Both the position numbers and the translations under genes were made by a program. A DNA stretch of 16,258 nucleotides from Porticoccaceae bacterium (lineage in GTDB: Bacteria; Pseudomonadota; Gammaproteobacteria; Pseudomonadales; Porticoccaceae): assembly GCA_023255165.1 (NCBI GenBank), contig JALRJD010000298.1:1-16258 (forward strand). The letters run 5' to 3'. Numbering within the stretch: position 1 is the first letter of the stretch; the number at the start of each line of letters is the position of its first letter. Below are positions 1 to 7,719 of the stretch, piece after piece. The notes beneath the pieces are model-generated. The model did no database searches. It was not told where the DNA came from and saw nothing but the letters and a program-made list of their open reading frames with translations.

Positions 1-1
1 A

Positions 2-205
2 AATTATGCCCGTTATCAGCGCGGCCTGCGTAAAAATCTCGATGACTGGCTGCCGGAATTACAAAAGCTCGACCCGATTGATCGCGAAGCTGTGGATGGC
101 ATCGCCTCGTTTGAGTTCTGGAATCGGCTGCGAGACCATCAGGGTTTAAATACAAAATCCGCCATCGATGTGGTGGTAAAAATGTTAAATAATTTACTTT
201 CATAA
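2..205 (+). CDS. C-terminal end of a probable TetR/AcrR-family transcriptional regulator (5' end outside window)
   Basis: An open frame enters from the left edge and runs 67 codons to a TAA at 203-205. The visible protein is mostly helical and contains the stretch SFEFWNRLRDHQGL (about codons 35-48), followed by a final amphipathic helix ending VVKMLNNLLS. A phenylalanine/tryptophan-rich segment followed by an R-L-R-x-x-Q-G-L turn and a last helix is common in the ligand-binding and dimerisation domain of TetR/AcrR repressors. The DNA-binding helix-turn-helix lies outside the window, so the family is inferred from the tail alone. It sits 91 bases upstream of a lipid-catabolism gene set on the same strand, so it could control that operon in response to an acyl-CoA or similar ligand. 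That role is inference. Confidence 0.55.
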   Translation, partial: NYARYQRGLRKNLDDWLPELQKLDPIDREAVDGIASFEFWNRLRDHQGLNTKSAIDVVVKMLNNLLS

Positions 206-296
206 AAGCCAAAAAACGCCGACATAAAAAAAGTAAAAACACGAAATCAAAAACGCTAAATCAATTGCGCCGCGCAGTGGCGACAGAGGGGAGAGC

Positions 297-1073
297 ATGG
301 AACTACAGGACAAAATTATTGTGATCACCGGTGCCGCCAGTGGAATTGGCAAGGCGCTGGCGATTCGCTTTAAAGCCGAAGGGGCAAAACAGATCGTTGC
401 GGTGGATATCAATATCGATGGTGCTCAGGCAACCGCGGACCTGATCGGCGGTGTGGCAATGAGTGCCGATGTCTCCAAAGAAGACGATATTGTCCGGGTT
501 ATCGAAGAGACCGAGGCGCAGATTGGCCCCATCGATCTGTTCTGTTCCAATGCCGGTGTCGGCATGGCCGAAAGCCTCGATTCGTCCAATCGTGAATGGC
601 AGATGAGCTGGGATATCAATGTGATGTCGCACCTTTACGCCGCCCGCCATCTGGTGCCGCGCATGGTGGCTCGGGGTGGCGGCTATTTTCTCAACACCTC
701 ATCGGCGGCCGGTCTGCTCAATCAAATTGGTGGCGCCGCCTATGGTGTCACCAAACATGCGGCGGTGGGTTTTGCTGAGTGGTTGGCGATTCATCATCAG
801 CATCAGGGTATCAAGGTGTCGCTGCTATGCCCGCAGGCGGTGCGCACGCCGATGACGGAAAACGATAACGACGCGACCGCGGCAGCGGCGAGCAATGGCA
901 TGATTGAGCCGGAAGAACTTGCCGAGTCAGTTGTGGAAGGGCTGCGCAATGAAAGTTTTGTGATTTTGCCGCACCCTGTTGTGCTCGATTATATGCGCAA
1001 TAAAACCGCCAATTACGATCGCTGGATCGGCGGCATGAATAAATTAATGAGAAAAATAACCGGTTTGATTTAA
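297..1073 (+). CDS. SDR-family NAD(P)-dependent oxidoreductase
   Basis: A classical short-chain dehydrogenase/reductase of 258 residues, the usual length. The Rossmann nucleotide-binding motif TGAASGIG is at residues 11-18. Asp37 at the end of the second strand usually favours NAD(H) over NADP(H). The NAG motif is at 85-87. The catalytic tetrad reads Asn108, Ser136, Tyr149 and Lys153 (YGVTK). The ATG at 297 follows a purine-rich GAGGGGAGAG Shine-Dalgarno stretch. It is cytoplasmic, with no signal or membrane segment. It is the first gene of a tight plus-strand set with an acyl-CoA synthetase 54 bases downstream and a crotonase after that, so a hydroxyacyl or alcohol/ketone substrate in lipid catabolism is plausible. 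The substrate cannot be read from the sequence. Confidence 0.93.
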   Translation: MELQDKIIVITGAASGIGKALAIRFKAEGAKQIVAVDINIDGAQATADLIGGVAMSADVSKEDDIVRVIEETEAQIGPIDLFCSNAGVGMAESLDSSNREWQMSWDINVMSHLYAARHLVPRMVARGGGYFLNTSSAAGLLNQIGGAAYGVTKHAAVGFAEWLAIHHQHQGIKVSLLCPQAVRTPMTENDNDATAAAASNGMIEPEELAESVVEGLRNESFVILPHPVVLDYMRNKTANYDRWIGGMNKLMRKITGLI

Positions 1074-1127
1074 TCGTAAAATGGTTTTTCACCGCGCTAA
1101 AAAAATAATTAAAACAGGCTGTTCCCT

Positions 1128-2930
1128 ATGTTGGATATCAAAGAAATTTTTCGTGTTGGCAAAGAGTTTTTAAAACTGGTGCCGGTTCTGGCGGTCAAGC
1201 CGCCGACCGATGGCGATGCGGTTTCCATGGCCACGGTGCTTGAAGAGACAGTGGCCAAATTCCCCGATCACAGCATGATTATCTTCGAGGACCGCGAGCT
1301 GACCTGGGGCCAGTTCAATGCGCTCACCAACCAGTTTGCGCATGCCTTGATGGCTCGTGGTGTCAAGCGTGGCGACTGCGTGTCGGTGATTATGGAAAAC
1401 CGCATTGAGATGCTGGCAGCGACCTTTGCCCTGCAAAAAATTGGCGCTATTGCCAGTCTGATCAACTTTGCCCTGACCGGCGCGCAGTTGGCGCACTGTG
1501 TGACTATTTCCGAATCGGTCGCCTGTCTGGTGGGTGAAGAGGTCTATGGCAATCTCGATGAGGTGCGCGCTCAGCTCGATTTGCCCGACGAGGCGATTCT
1601 CTGGGTTGCCGATCAACGCAGCTCTGCCGTGCCCGCCAATGCCGAGGATATTGTCAGCACACTGGATCAATATGCCGACACCAATCTGCCTGATACCGGA
1701 ACCATTTTGGCGGGCGCCACGGCGATGTATATTTTTACCTCCGGCACCACCGGCATGCCCAAGGCGGCGAAGATTCCCCACCGGCGCTGGATGGCGGCGG
1801 GCCGTGCTTTTGGCCTGGCGGGTTGTCAGGCCAAGGTCAGTGACCGCTTTTATCTCTGTCTGCCGCTGTTTCACGGCACCGGCATTGTCTGTGGTATCGG
1901 CAGCTGTTTCTTTACTGGTGCCTCGATCTTTTTACGGCGGCGGTTTTCGGCGTCGGAGTTCTGGTCCGATGTGCAAACCTATCAGTGCACCAACTTTATT
2001 TATGTCGGCGAGCTGTGCCGCTATCTGCTGGCGCAGCCGGTCTGCCCGGAAGAGCACAATAATCCTCTGACGCGGGTGTTTGGCAATGGCCTGCGGCCCG
2101 ATATCTGGGATGAGTTTAAACAGCGCTTTGGCCTTGAGCGGATCTGTGAGTTTTACGGTTCCAGCGAGGGCAATGTGAGCTTTTTTAATGCGCTTAACAA
2201 AGACCGCACCATGGGTTTGACCCCGGCAACCATTATGCTGGTGAAATACGATATCGACGCCGATGAAATTATTCGCGACGCCGACGGCAAACTGATCGAA
2301 GTAGCCAAAGGCGAGCCCGGTCTGCTGATTGGCGAGATCGACGAGCAGTACAAGTTTGATGGCTACACCAACGACTCTGCCACTGAATCAAAGATACTGC
2401 GCGATGTGATTAAGCCCGGTGACGCCTGGTTTAACACCGGCGATTTGATTCGTGAGCAGGATGTTGGCTTTGCCATGGGCAAGGCGCACTACCAGTTTGT
2501 CGATCGGGTTGGCGATACTTTTCGCTGGCGCTCGGAGAATGTCTCGACCAACGAGGTGGGCGAAATACTCAATGGTCATGATCAGATTGAAATGGCCAAT
2601 GTCTACGGCGTCGATGTGCCCGCCACAGAGGGCAAGGCGGGTATGGTGTCGCTGATACTGCGGCCCGGCGAGGTGTTTGATGTGGAGGGTTTTTCTGCGT
2701 TTGTAACGGCAAAACTGCCCCATTTTGCACAGCCGGTGTTTGTTCGTGTGCAGCCGGAAGCAGAGACCACCGGCACCTTTAAACTGTTAAAAGGCGAGCT
2801 GCGCAAGCAGGCGTTTCATCTCGACCAGGTCAGCGATGACCTCTATGTGTTGCCGCCGCGAGCGAGCCAATATCAGAAGCTTGATGCGCAGTTGTATCAG
2901 AGCATTATGGATGGCACCGCCGGTTACTAA
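1128..2930 (+). CDS. Long-chain (very-long-chain) acyl-CoA synthetase, FATP/FadD6-type
   Basis: A 600-residue ANL-superfamily adenylating enzyme that activates fatty acids to acyl-CoA using ATP. The phosphate-binding loop TSGTTGMPK is at residues 204-212. The second core motif FYGSSEGN is at 342-349, and WFNTGDL, with the ribose-binding Asp439, begins at 434. The hinge/C-terminal region FVDRVGDTFRWRSENV begins at 457, and the presumed adenylation lysine is in TGTFK (Lys552). The form FVDR-x-GDTFRW and the TGTFK ending are characteristic of the FATP/very-long-chain synthetase branch (animal SLC27, mycobacterial FadD6) rather than E. coli FadD. An AGG sequence about 10 bases before the ATG is a modest ribosome site. 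It lies between the SDR and crotonase genes with gaps of 54 and 50 bases, which supports cotranscription. Chain length is not predictable; sterol side-chain acids are an alternative substrate. Confidence 0.92.
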   Translation: MLDIKEIFRVGKEFLKLVPVLAVKPPTDGDAVSMATVLEETVAKFPDHSMIIFEDRELTWGQFNALTNQFAHALMARGVKRGDCVSVIMENRIEMLAATFALQKIGAIASLINFALTGAQLAHCVTISESVACLVGEEVYGNLDEVRAQLDLPDEAILWVADQRSSAVPANAEDIVSTLDQYADTNLPDTGTILAGATAMYIFTSGTTGMPKAAKIPHRRWMAAGRAFGLAGCQAKVSDRFYLCLPLFHGTGIVCGIGSCFFTGASIFLRRRFSASEFWSDVQTYQCTNFIYVGELCRYLLAQPVCPEEHNNPLTRVFGNGLRPDIWDEFKQRFGLERICEFYGSSEGNVSFFNALNKDRTMGLTPATIMLVKYDIDADEIIRDADGKLIEVAKGEPGLLIGEIDEQYKFDGYTNDSATESKILRDVIKPGDAWFNTGDLIREQDVGFAMGKAHYQFVDRVGDTFRWRSENVSTNEVGEILNGHDQIEMANVYGVDVPATEGKAGMVSLILRPGEVFDVEGFSAFVTAKLPHFAQPVFVRVQPEAETTGTFKLLKGELRKQAFHLDQVSDDLYVLPPRASQYQKLDAQLYQSIMDGTAGY

Positions 2931-2980
2931 GCTGGCTTTTATAACAAGACTTTAAACCTATTATTACAGGAGCCCGGATC

Positions 2981-3808
2981 ATGGCCTTTTCCTCAGATGT
3001 TGTTTCTATAGAAAAAAATGGTGCTGTTGCCACCCTGTGGCTGGACCGCGCGGAAAAGTTTAATGCACTGACTCCCGAGGTGTGGAAAAGCATTCCCCTG
3101 GCGCTGAATGAGCTGGCCAATGACACAGAGGTGAGAGCGGTGCTGTTTGCCGGTCGCGGTAAGCATTTTTGTGTCGGCATTGATTTGATGGCCGGTGGCC
3201 TGGATGCGGCTCATGCTGCCTCTGCGCCTTCTGAGGCGGTGGCTAATCTTAATCAATTGCAATTTACCACTGAGTTTCAGGATGCTGTCTCGTCGCTGGC
3301 CAAATGCCCGCTGCCGATTATTGCCGTGGTTCACGGCCACTGCCTGGGCGCCGGAATCGACTTGATTACCGCCTGCGATGTTCGGGTCAGTGCCGCCGAT
3401 GGCAACTTTAGTGTGCGCGAAACGCGTATTGGGCTGGTGGCTGATGTCGGCACATTGCAGCGATTGCCCAAGGTGATCAGCGCCGGCCATGTTGCCGAAC
3501 TGGCCTATACCGGCAAGGATATCAATGCCGCCAGAGCGGAGAAGATTGGCTTGGTAAACGATGTCTATGATTCGTTTGAGAGTGCTTACGCCGCGGCACA
3601 GGAGATGGCTAATACTATCGCCGGCAACCCGCCGATGGCGGTGCGCGGCACCAAGTTTATTTTGCAGCAGAGTGAAGATCTGACCACTCAGCAGAGCCTG
3701 CTGTTAAATGGCCTGTTCACCATGGTTACCAGCCTGAAGTCCAACGATCTGCATGAATCCATGCATGCCTTTGCCGAGAAGCGCGCGCCCAACTATACCG
3801 GGAGTTAA
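2981..3808 (+). CDS. Crotonase-family protein, probable delta3,5-delta2,4-dienoyl-CoA isomerase (ECH1-like)
   Basis: A 275-residue enoyl-CoA hydratase/isomerase-fold protein. The CoA-binding start of the crotonase core is seen as FNALTPE (27-33) and GRGKHFCVGIDLMAG (58-72). Three acidic residues match the catalytic set of mammalian ECH1 (Asp176, Glu196 and Asp204 in rat) in exact spacing: Asp127 in GAGIDL, Glu147 in VRETRIGL and Asp155 in VADVGTLQRLPK. ECH1 enzymes move double bonds in 3,5-dienoyl-CoAs so that unsaturated fatty acids with odd-position double bonds can enter beta-oxidation. Ordinary hydratases carry two glutamates instead. An AGGAG ribosome site lies about 8 bases before the ATG. 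It closes the plus-strand lipid set and is followed by convergent genes. It has no peroxisomal or secretion signal, so it acts in the cytoplasm. Confidence 0.85.
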   Translation: MAFSSDVVSIEKNGAVATLWLDRAEKFNALTPEVWKSIPLALNELANDTEVRAVLFAGRGKHFCVGIDLMAGGLDAAHAASAPSEAVANLNQLQFTTEFQDAVSSLAKCPLPIIAVVHGHCLGAGIDLITACDVRVSAADGNFSVRETRIGLVADVGTLQRLPKVISAGHVAELAYTGKDINAARAEKIGLVNDVYDSFESAYAAAQEMANTIAGNPPMAVRGTKFILQQSEDLTTQQSLLLNGLFTMVTSLKSNDLHESMHAFAEKRAPNYTGS

Positions 3809-3829
3809 GTGCTTGCCCTTAACCTTGAA

Positions 3830-3861
3830 GCTCTAATTTACGGGCTCTAATTTACGGGCTC
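3830..3861. repeat. Tandem duplication of a 14-base unit in the convergent gap
   Basis: GCTCTAATTTACGG occurs twice head to tail (3830-3843 and 3844-3857) and is followed by a third GCTC. It begins 22 bases after the crotonase stop codon and ends just before the T-run of the terminator on the opposite strand. The second unit supplies an extra TAA in the crotonase frame at 3848-3850. It is probably a replication-slippage duplication; no function is evident. Confidence 0.85.
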
Positions 3862-3867
3862 AAAATG

Positions 3868-3906
3868 AAAAAAAACTGCACCCCGGTGATGGCCGGGATG
3901 CAGTTT
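3868..3906 (-). terminator. Strong rho-independent terminator of the PQQ alcohol dehydrogenase gene
   Basis: Read on the minus strand, AAACTGCA pairs with TGCAGTTT (3899-3906 with 3873-3880). After one mismatch there are five further GC pairs (CCCGG with CCGGG) and a six-base loop. The hairpin is followed on the minus strand by eight T (3868-3875). It sits 30 bases past the stop of the dehydrogenase gene. On the plus strand the hairpin has no T-run after it, so it should act mainly on the minus-strand transcript. Confidence 0.9.
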
Positions 3907-3935
3907 GCGTGGTGAGGAACAGATAGAACGGTTTT

Positions 3936-6179
3936 TTACATCACCAGATCGCGGGTTCCATTGAGAATGTCCGGATACTTTTCGCCAAGCTTGGCAACGC
4001 CGTAGTTAAACCAGTACTCAATCTTCTGCAGCCAACTCATCTCAACCATATCCGGCAAGCTCTGCTGCTTGTTGTCCAAAAACGCGTGCACCGCATCTAC
4101 ATCTTCCGGAGTCAGAGTAGCGTAGAAGCCAGCCATGCCCTTGTGGGCATAGGCGCCGCCGAACACAATGCCGGTAAAGTCGATATGGGTCTGCTCGCTC
4201 ATATAGCGTAGATCCGGCAGCACATAGTTCGATTTGGCGCTGAGACCATGGCAGGTGCCACAGTTGCGGCCATAGATTACTTCACCGTGCTTGATCACCT
4301 CGGGATCGGTGTTGGCTTCGTGGCCCAGCGCCAGAATCACCGGAATATCTGTATCCGGCTGCGGCTGAGTCATATTGAAGTCGCCTTTCTTGAACACCAG
4401 CAATTTATTCTGGTTAACCCGGTTGCTGCGCTTAACCTCATCGCTGCCCGCAAGCATCAATGCGCCGCCGCTGCCCTGAGCCACGGCAACATACTGCTCG
4501 CCGTCGAGCTCATAGCTGATCGGCCCGGCCAGCACGCCGCTATCCGACTGATATTTCCACAGCAGATCGCCATTTTCGGCGTTATAAGCGGCAAAGGCGC
4601 CATCCGAGGTACCCTGAAACACCAGATCGCCAGCAGTGCTGAGAATGCCACCATTAGAGGGGTTGGGATGACGAACCTGCCAAGCGCGCTGTTGCTTGAC
4701 CGGGTCGTAGGCTACCAGCTCGCCATAGACCAGCGCGTCAACGGAGGCCTTGCCTGCTACCCAGCTTTTCGGGTCGCGGGCTTCGTTGAGATCGATGCCG
4801 GTGTTCCAGCGATCGAGTTGATAGGTTACCGCGTCGAGACCTTTAAAGTAGGTTGGTACATTTTGCACCGGAATATACATCAGGCCGGTTTTAGTACTGA
4901 ACGACATCGGTTGCCAGTTGTGTGCGCCGAACGGGGCGGGCCAGATATAGCTGCCACCATTGGCTTGATAGTCGGCGTATTTGGTTTCAACCGGGCGGCC
5001 GGTTTGCATATCGATATGGCTGGCCCAGGTCGCCTTGGCGAATTTTTCAGCCGACAGCAGTTCACCGTTGGTGCGATCGAGAACATAAAAGAAGCCATTT
5101 TTCGGCGCTTGCATAATCACTTTGCGGGCTTCGCCATTCAGCTCTAACTCCGCCAATACCAGCTGCTGTGTCGCGGTGTAATCCCAGTTATCCCGAGGGG
5201 TTACCTGATAGTGCCAGACATACTCGCCAGAGTCGGGCTTCAGCGCAACGATGGAACTCAAATAGAGATTGTCGCCGCCACCGGGGCTGCGCAAATTGCG
5301 ATTCCAGGGCGAACCATTGCCAGTACCGATATAGAGCAGATCGAGCTCCGGATCATAAACCAGCGAATCCCAGGCTGTGCCGCCACCGCCACCGCCGTCG
5401 GCATACCAGCCATCACCACTCCAGGTCTCCAGCGCCGCTTCAAGGGCAGGGCTCTCCTGGGGCTTGTTGCGGTCGCCGGGCACAGTGTAGAAGCGCCACT
5501 TTTGGTCGCCGCTGACAGCGTCATAGGCGGTGACAAAACCGCGGGCACCCAGTTCGGCGCCGCCATTGCCAATCACCACCATACCTTTCACCACACGGGG
5601 TGCACCGGTAATACTGTAGTTGGCGTCAACCGGGGTAGTTTGCACTGACCAGTTCTGCTTGCCGGTCGCCGCATCGAGGGCGATCAGACGGCCATCCAGC
5701 GCGCCGAGAAACACCTGCAGAGGCGCATTTTCGTCAGCCTGCCAGATTGCCACGCCGCGGTTAACCGGGCCGCAACAGGCTTTGATCAGATGGGATTTGG
5801 GCACCTCGGCATCAAAGTGCCAGAGTTGCTCGCCGCTGCGTGCATCGAGGGCATAGACATGGCTCCAGCCGGTGCTGACATAGATCACGCCGTTGTGCAC
5901 CAGAGGCGTGGCCTCCATACCGCGGGCTGTCTCAAACTTAAATGACCAGGCCAGATCCAGTTCGGCGACATTGTCGCGATTAACCTTGTCCAGCGGACTA
6001 AAACGCTGTTCCTGATAGTCGCGGCCATAACTGAGCCATTCTGTGCCTGGGTCTGTAATTGACTGCTGATTAACAGTGGTTGGTTTTGGATCAGATGGCG
6101 CGTCACCCTGTGCAAAACCAAGGCTCGCAATGCCGAGCGCGATGGCAGTCGTGAGGGTGGAAAGAGTGCGTAGCAGCAT
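3936..6179 (-). CDS. PQQ-dependent quinohemoprotein alcohol dehydrogenase (type IIB-like, Ca2+ form), secreted
   Basis: A 747-residue periplasmic enzyme that oxidises alcohols with pyrroloquinoline quinone and passes electrons to its own heme. Residues 1-23 are a Sec-type signal peptide (MLLRTLSTLTT..GFA). The beta-propeller carries the vicinal disulfide Cys135-Cys136 (KACCGPVN) that lies against PQQ. The probable calcium ligands are Glu209 (GNGGAELG) and Asn288 (GTGNGSPWN), and the catalytic Asp333 is in RDNWDYT. The residue two after Asp333 is Thr335, not the Asp of lanthanide-dependent enzymes. A C-terminal cytochrome c domain has CGTCH at 640-644 and a likely axial Met682 (HKGMAGF). A good ribosome site, AAAGGGGAAC, lies at 6185-6194. 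The domain order matches soluble quinohemoprotein ADHs (type II); the N288-D333 spacing of 45 equals that of ADH IIB. No PQQ biosynthesis or partner cytochrome genes are in the window. Confidence 0.95.
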   Translation of the reverse strand: MLLRTLSTLTTAIALGIASLGFAQGDAPSDPKPTTVNQQSITDPGTEWLSYGRDYQEQRFSPLDKVNRDNVAELDLAWSFKFETARGMEATPLVHNGVIYVSTGWSHVYALDARSGEQLWHFDAEVPKSHLIKACCGPVNRGVAIWQADENAPLQVFLGALDGRLIALDAATGKQNWSVQTTPVDANYSITGAPRVVKGMVVIGNGGAELGARGFVTAYDAVSGDQKWRFYTVPGDRNKPQESPALEAALETWSGDGWYADGGGGGGTAWDSLVYDPELDLLYIGTGNGSPWNRNLRSPGGGDNLYLSSIVALKPDSGEYVWHYQVTPRDNWDYTATQQLVLAELELNGEARKVIMQAPKNGFFYVLDRTNGELLSAEKFAKATWASHIDMQTGRPVETKYADYQANGGSYIWPAPFGAHNWQPMSFSTKTGLMYIPVQNVPTYFKGLDAVTYQLDRWNTGIDLNEARDPKSWVAGKASVDALVYGELVAYDPVKQQRAWQVRHPNPSNGGILSTAGDLVFQGTSDGAFAAYNAENGDLLWKYQSDSGVLAGPISYELDGEQYVAVAQGSGGALMLAGSDEVKRSNRVNQNKLLVFKKGDFNMTQPQPDTDIPVILALGHEANTDPEVIKHGEVIYGRNCGTCHGLSAKSNYVLPDLRYMSEQTHIDFTGIVFGGAYAHKGMAGFYATLTPEDVDAVHAFLDNKQQSLPDMVEMSWLQKIEYWFNYGVAKLGEKYPDILNGTRDLVM

Positions 6180-6314
6180 AATATGTTCCCCTTTACGAGT
6201 TGGCTGGCGAGGTTGCCGCGCTCGTTTAATTTTTTTTGTTCTACTATTTCAAAACCACGATGAAGTATCCGGTGGGCGAGGTGCGCTGTAAATACCAACC
6301 GGTGACTGTTTAGT

Positions 6315-6386
6315 CCTGTTGCTCTTAATCCTGTTGCTCTTAATCCTATTGCTCTTAAATCCTGTCGCTCTTAAATCCTGTTGCTA
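6315..6386. repeat. Tandem repeat, 15-16 base unit, about 4.6 copies
   Basis: Consensus unit CCTGTTGCTCTTAA(A)T on the plus strand. Copies are at 6315-6329, 6330-6344, 6345-6360 and 6361-6376, with a partial copy at 6377-6386. The first two are identical; the third and fourth each have one substitution and one added A. On the minus strand, the coding direction of both flanking genes, the unit reads ATTTAAGAGCAACAGG. The array begins right after the hydrolase stop codon and ends about 135 bases before the alcohol dehydrogenase start. It therefore lies in that gene's upstream or leader region. A regulator array, an mRNA spacer or simple slippage are all possible. Confidence 0.92.
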
Positions 6387-7457
6387 CTACATCTCAAGAC
6401 GGTGATGAATAATCTTGTCTGAGTTGGCCGGCAGCGAAACACTGCTGCCATCTTCGCCAATGGTAAAGCGCGGAAACACCTGCTCGACGCCCTCACTCCA
6501 GATTGCCTCCATGCCGGGTGCAATCAGCGGCGGCACAATATGGTAGTAAAGCAGATGACCAACCTCGGCATCCCGCGCGGTTTCGGCGGCTTCAACCGGG
6601 GTGGCGTGGTAGTCGAGAATATCGTCAAAGATCTTTTTTCGCAGCGGATTATTGGCCCGGTCTGCGGCGTCGGCCATCAGTCCAACCAGCTTTGCAGAGA
6701 GTGCCTCGTGAACCAGCAGATCGATGCCGGCGGCGTGCTTCTCAATAGCTGGCGACTTAATAGTGTCTCCGGAGATCAGCGCGGTGCGATCCTTGTAGCT
6801 GAATTTATAGGCCACCGCGGGGCTCACGGGCGAGTGGTCGACATTGATCATTTCAATTTTCAGCGGACCTTTTTCATACACGGTTAAGGCATCGCCGGTC
6901 TCCGGAAGCGCAAAGCTGACCGCGGTCATGCCGCTGCCGCCGAGGGGCGCAATCGCATCGCCATGGTGGTCATTGCGGTGTTTGGCATCCTGGCTGTAGG
7001 CCCGATTAAAACCCTCGACCACCTCGGCAACACCCTCCGGGCCATAGACTGGCAGCGGGCTGCTGTTATTGGTCGTGACCCAGCGTAACAGGGCCATTTC
7101 ACCGAGGCCATCAATATGATCGGAGTGGAAATGGGTCAGCAGCAGCGCGTCGATGGAGCCCTGCACAAAACCCATGCGCCCGAGATTGCGTGCACCATTG
7201 GTACCCGCATCAACCACAAATAGCTGTTGCCCGGCAACCACCGCAACGCAGGCGCCGGAGCGATTGCTGCTCGGCATGGGTCCGCCAGCGCCGCAAAGGA
7301 CGATATGCAGACCATCGTCGAGCTCCTCGAGCAGGTTTTTCGACATCGCCTTGTCCAGCGCAGTGGGCATCAGCTTAAGTATTAGCGGACCGCGTTGGGT
7401 GAATACAAGCAAGGCCAGGGCCAGCACAGCAACAACAGCTATAGAGAATTTTTTCAT
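6387..7457 (-). CDS. Membrane-anchored metallo-beta-lactamase-fold hydrolase, RNase Z/AtsA-like
   Basis: A 356-residue protein from the ATG at 7457. Residues 4-19 are a hydrophobic signal or signal-anchor helix after MKK. The MBL core begins with CGAGGPMPSSNRSG (55-68), as in the RNase Z/ElaC and AtsA group. The zinc motif THFHSDH gives His109, His111, Asp113 and His114. Further on are SGDT, a VHEAL segment and a late YYHIVPP histidine, all in expected order. The anchor makes a periplasmic or membrane-facing hydrolase more likely than a tRNA-processing enzyme; secreted aryl sulfatases of the AtsA type share this fold. An in-frame ATG 39 bases upstream exists, but only the 7457 start has a good ribosome site (TAGGGGGGGA about 10 bases away). 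Two consecutive TAG stops end it. It is not PqqB despite its PQQ-enzyme neighbour. The substrate is unknown. Confidence 0.85.
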   Translation of the reverse strand: MKKFSIAVVAVLALALLVFTQRGPLILKLMPTALDKAMSKNLLEELDDGLHIVLCGAGGPMPSSNRSGACVAVVAGQQLFVVDAGTNGARNLGRMGFVQGSIDALLLTHFHSDHIDGLGEMALLRWVTTNNSSPLPVYGPEGVAEVVEGFNRAYSQDAKHRNDHHGDAIAPLGGSGMTAVSFALPETGDALTVYEKGPLKIEMINVDHSPVSPAVAYKFSYKDRTALISGDTIKSPAIEKHAAGIDLLVHEALSAKLVGLMADAADRANNPLRKKIFDDILDYHATPVEAAETARDAEVGHLLYYHIVPPLIAPGMEAIWSEGVEQVFPRFTIGEDGSSVSLPANSDKIIHHRLEM

Positions 7458-7497
7458 GGTTTTTTTATCCCCCCCTAATAAGACCAATGGCCACATG

Positions 7498-7658
7498 AAT
7501 AGTCAGGCGAATGGCCGACAATTGACGCAAAACAGTGGCATATGTCAGTATATGTGTCAATAGTTTCGCCGTCCCGCGGCATTGGTTGCCAGGCGCTGTA
7601 TCAGGGCCACGAGACGTTGTAACTCGGCTCACTAACAAAGCGGCCTATCCTGACTATT
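7498..7658. promoter_or_regulatory. Divergent intergenic region with spaced repeats (possible operators)
   Basis: Lies within the 262-base gap between the minus-strand hydrolase and the plus-strand DsbA-like gene. It contains an inverted repeat, AATAGTCAGG (7498-7507) with CCTGACTATT (7649-7658). It also has two phased copies of a TATGTCA-like word, TATGTCAG at 7541-7548 and TATATGTGTCA at 7549-7559. In addition AATGGCCACAT occurs directly at 7486-7496 and again at 7682-7692, flanking the region. A TTGACA lies on the minus strand at about 7554-7559, but I cannot pair it with a convincing -10 box. A shared regulator for the two divergent genes is only a possibility. Confidence 0.35.
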
Positions 7659-7719
7659 AATGACTGGCTATTTTAGGCTTTAATGGCCACATAAAAATAA
7701 TAAACAGAGTAGCTCAGCT

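Noticed and set aside
1170..1874. A 234-codon open frame on the minus strand
   Set aside because: It is antisense to the acyl-CoA synthetase core; the synthetase motifs are intact, so this is a shadow.
4248..5147. A 299-codon open frame on the plus strand
   Set aside because: It is wholly antisense to the PQQ dehydrogenase, which has complete motifs, and its translation shows no recognisable domain or good ribosome site.
5164..5200. Lanthanide-dependent (XoxF/PedH-like) assignment for the alcohol dehydrogenase
   Set aside because: The diagnostic Asp two residues after the catalytic Asp333 is Thr335, as in calcium-type quinohemoprotein enzymes.
6224..6252. Promoter TTGAAA-N17-TTAAAC for the alcohol dehydrogenase
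   Set aside because: The -10 box matches only three of six positions and the spacer is largely an A-run; too weak to annotate.
6315..6386. CRISPR array
   Set aside because: The units are head to tail with no spacers and are too short for CRISPR repeats; no cas genes are near.
6387..7457. PqqB (PQQ biosynthesis) as the identity of the MBL protein
   Set aside because: It has a membrane anchor and RNase Z/AtsA-type motifs, and no other pqq genes are present.
7458..7496. Upstream ATG (7496) for the MBL hydrolase
   Set aside because: It has no ribosome site, and it would place charged residues before the signal-anchor helix; the 7457 start has a G-rich site and a clean MKK plus hydrophobic N-terminus.
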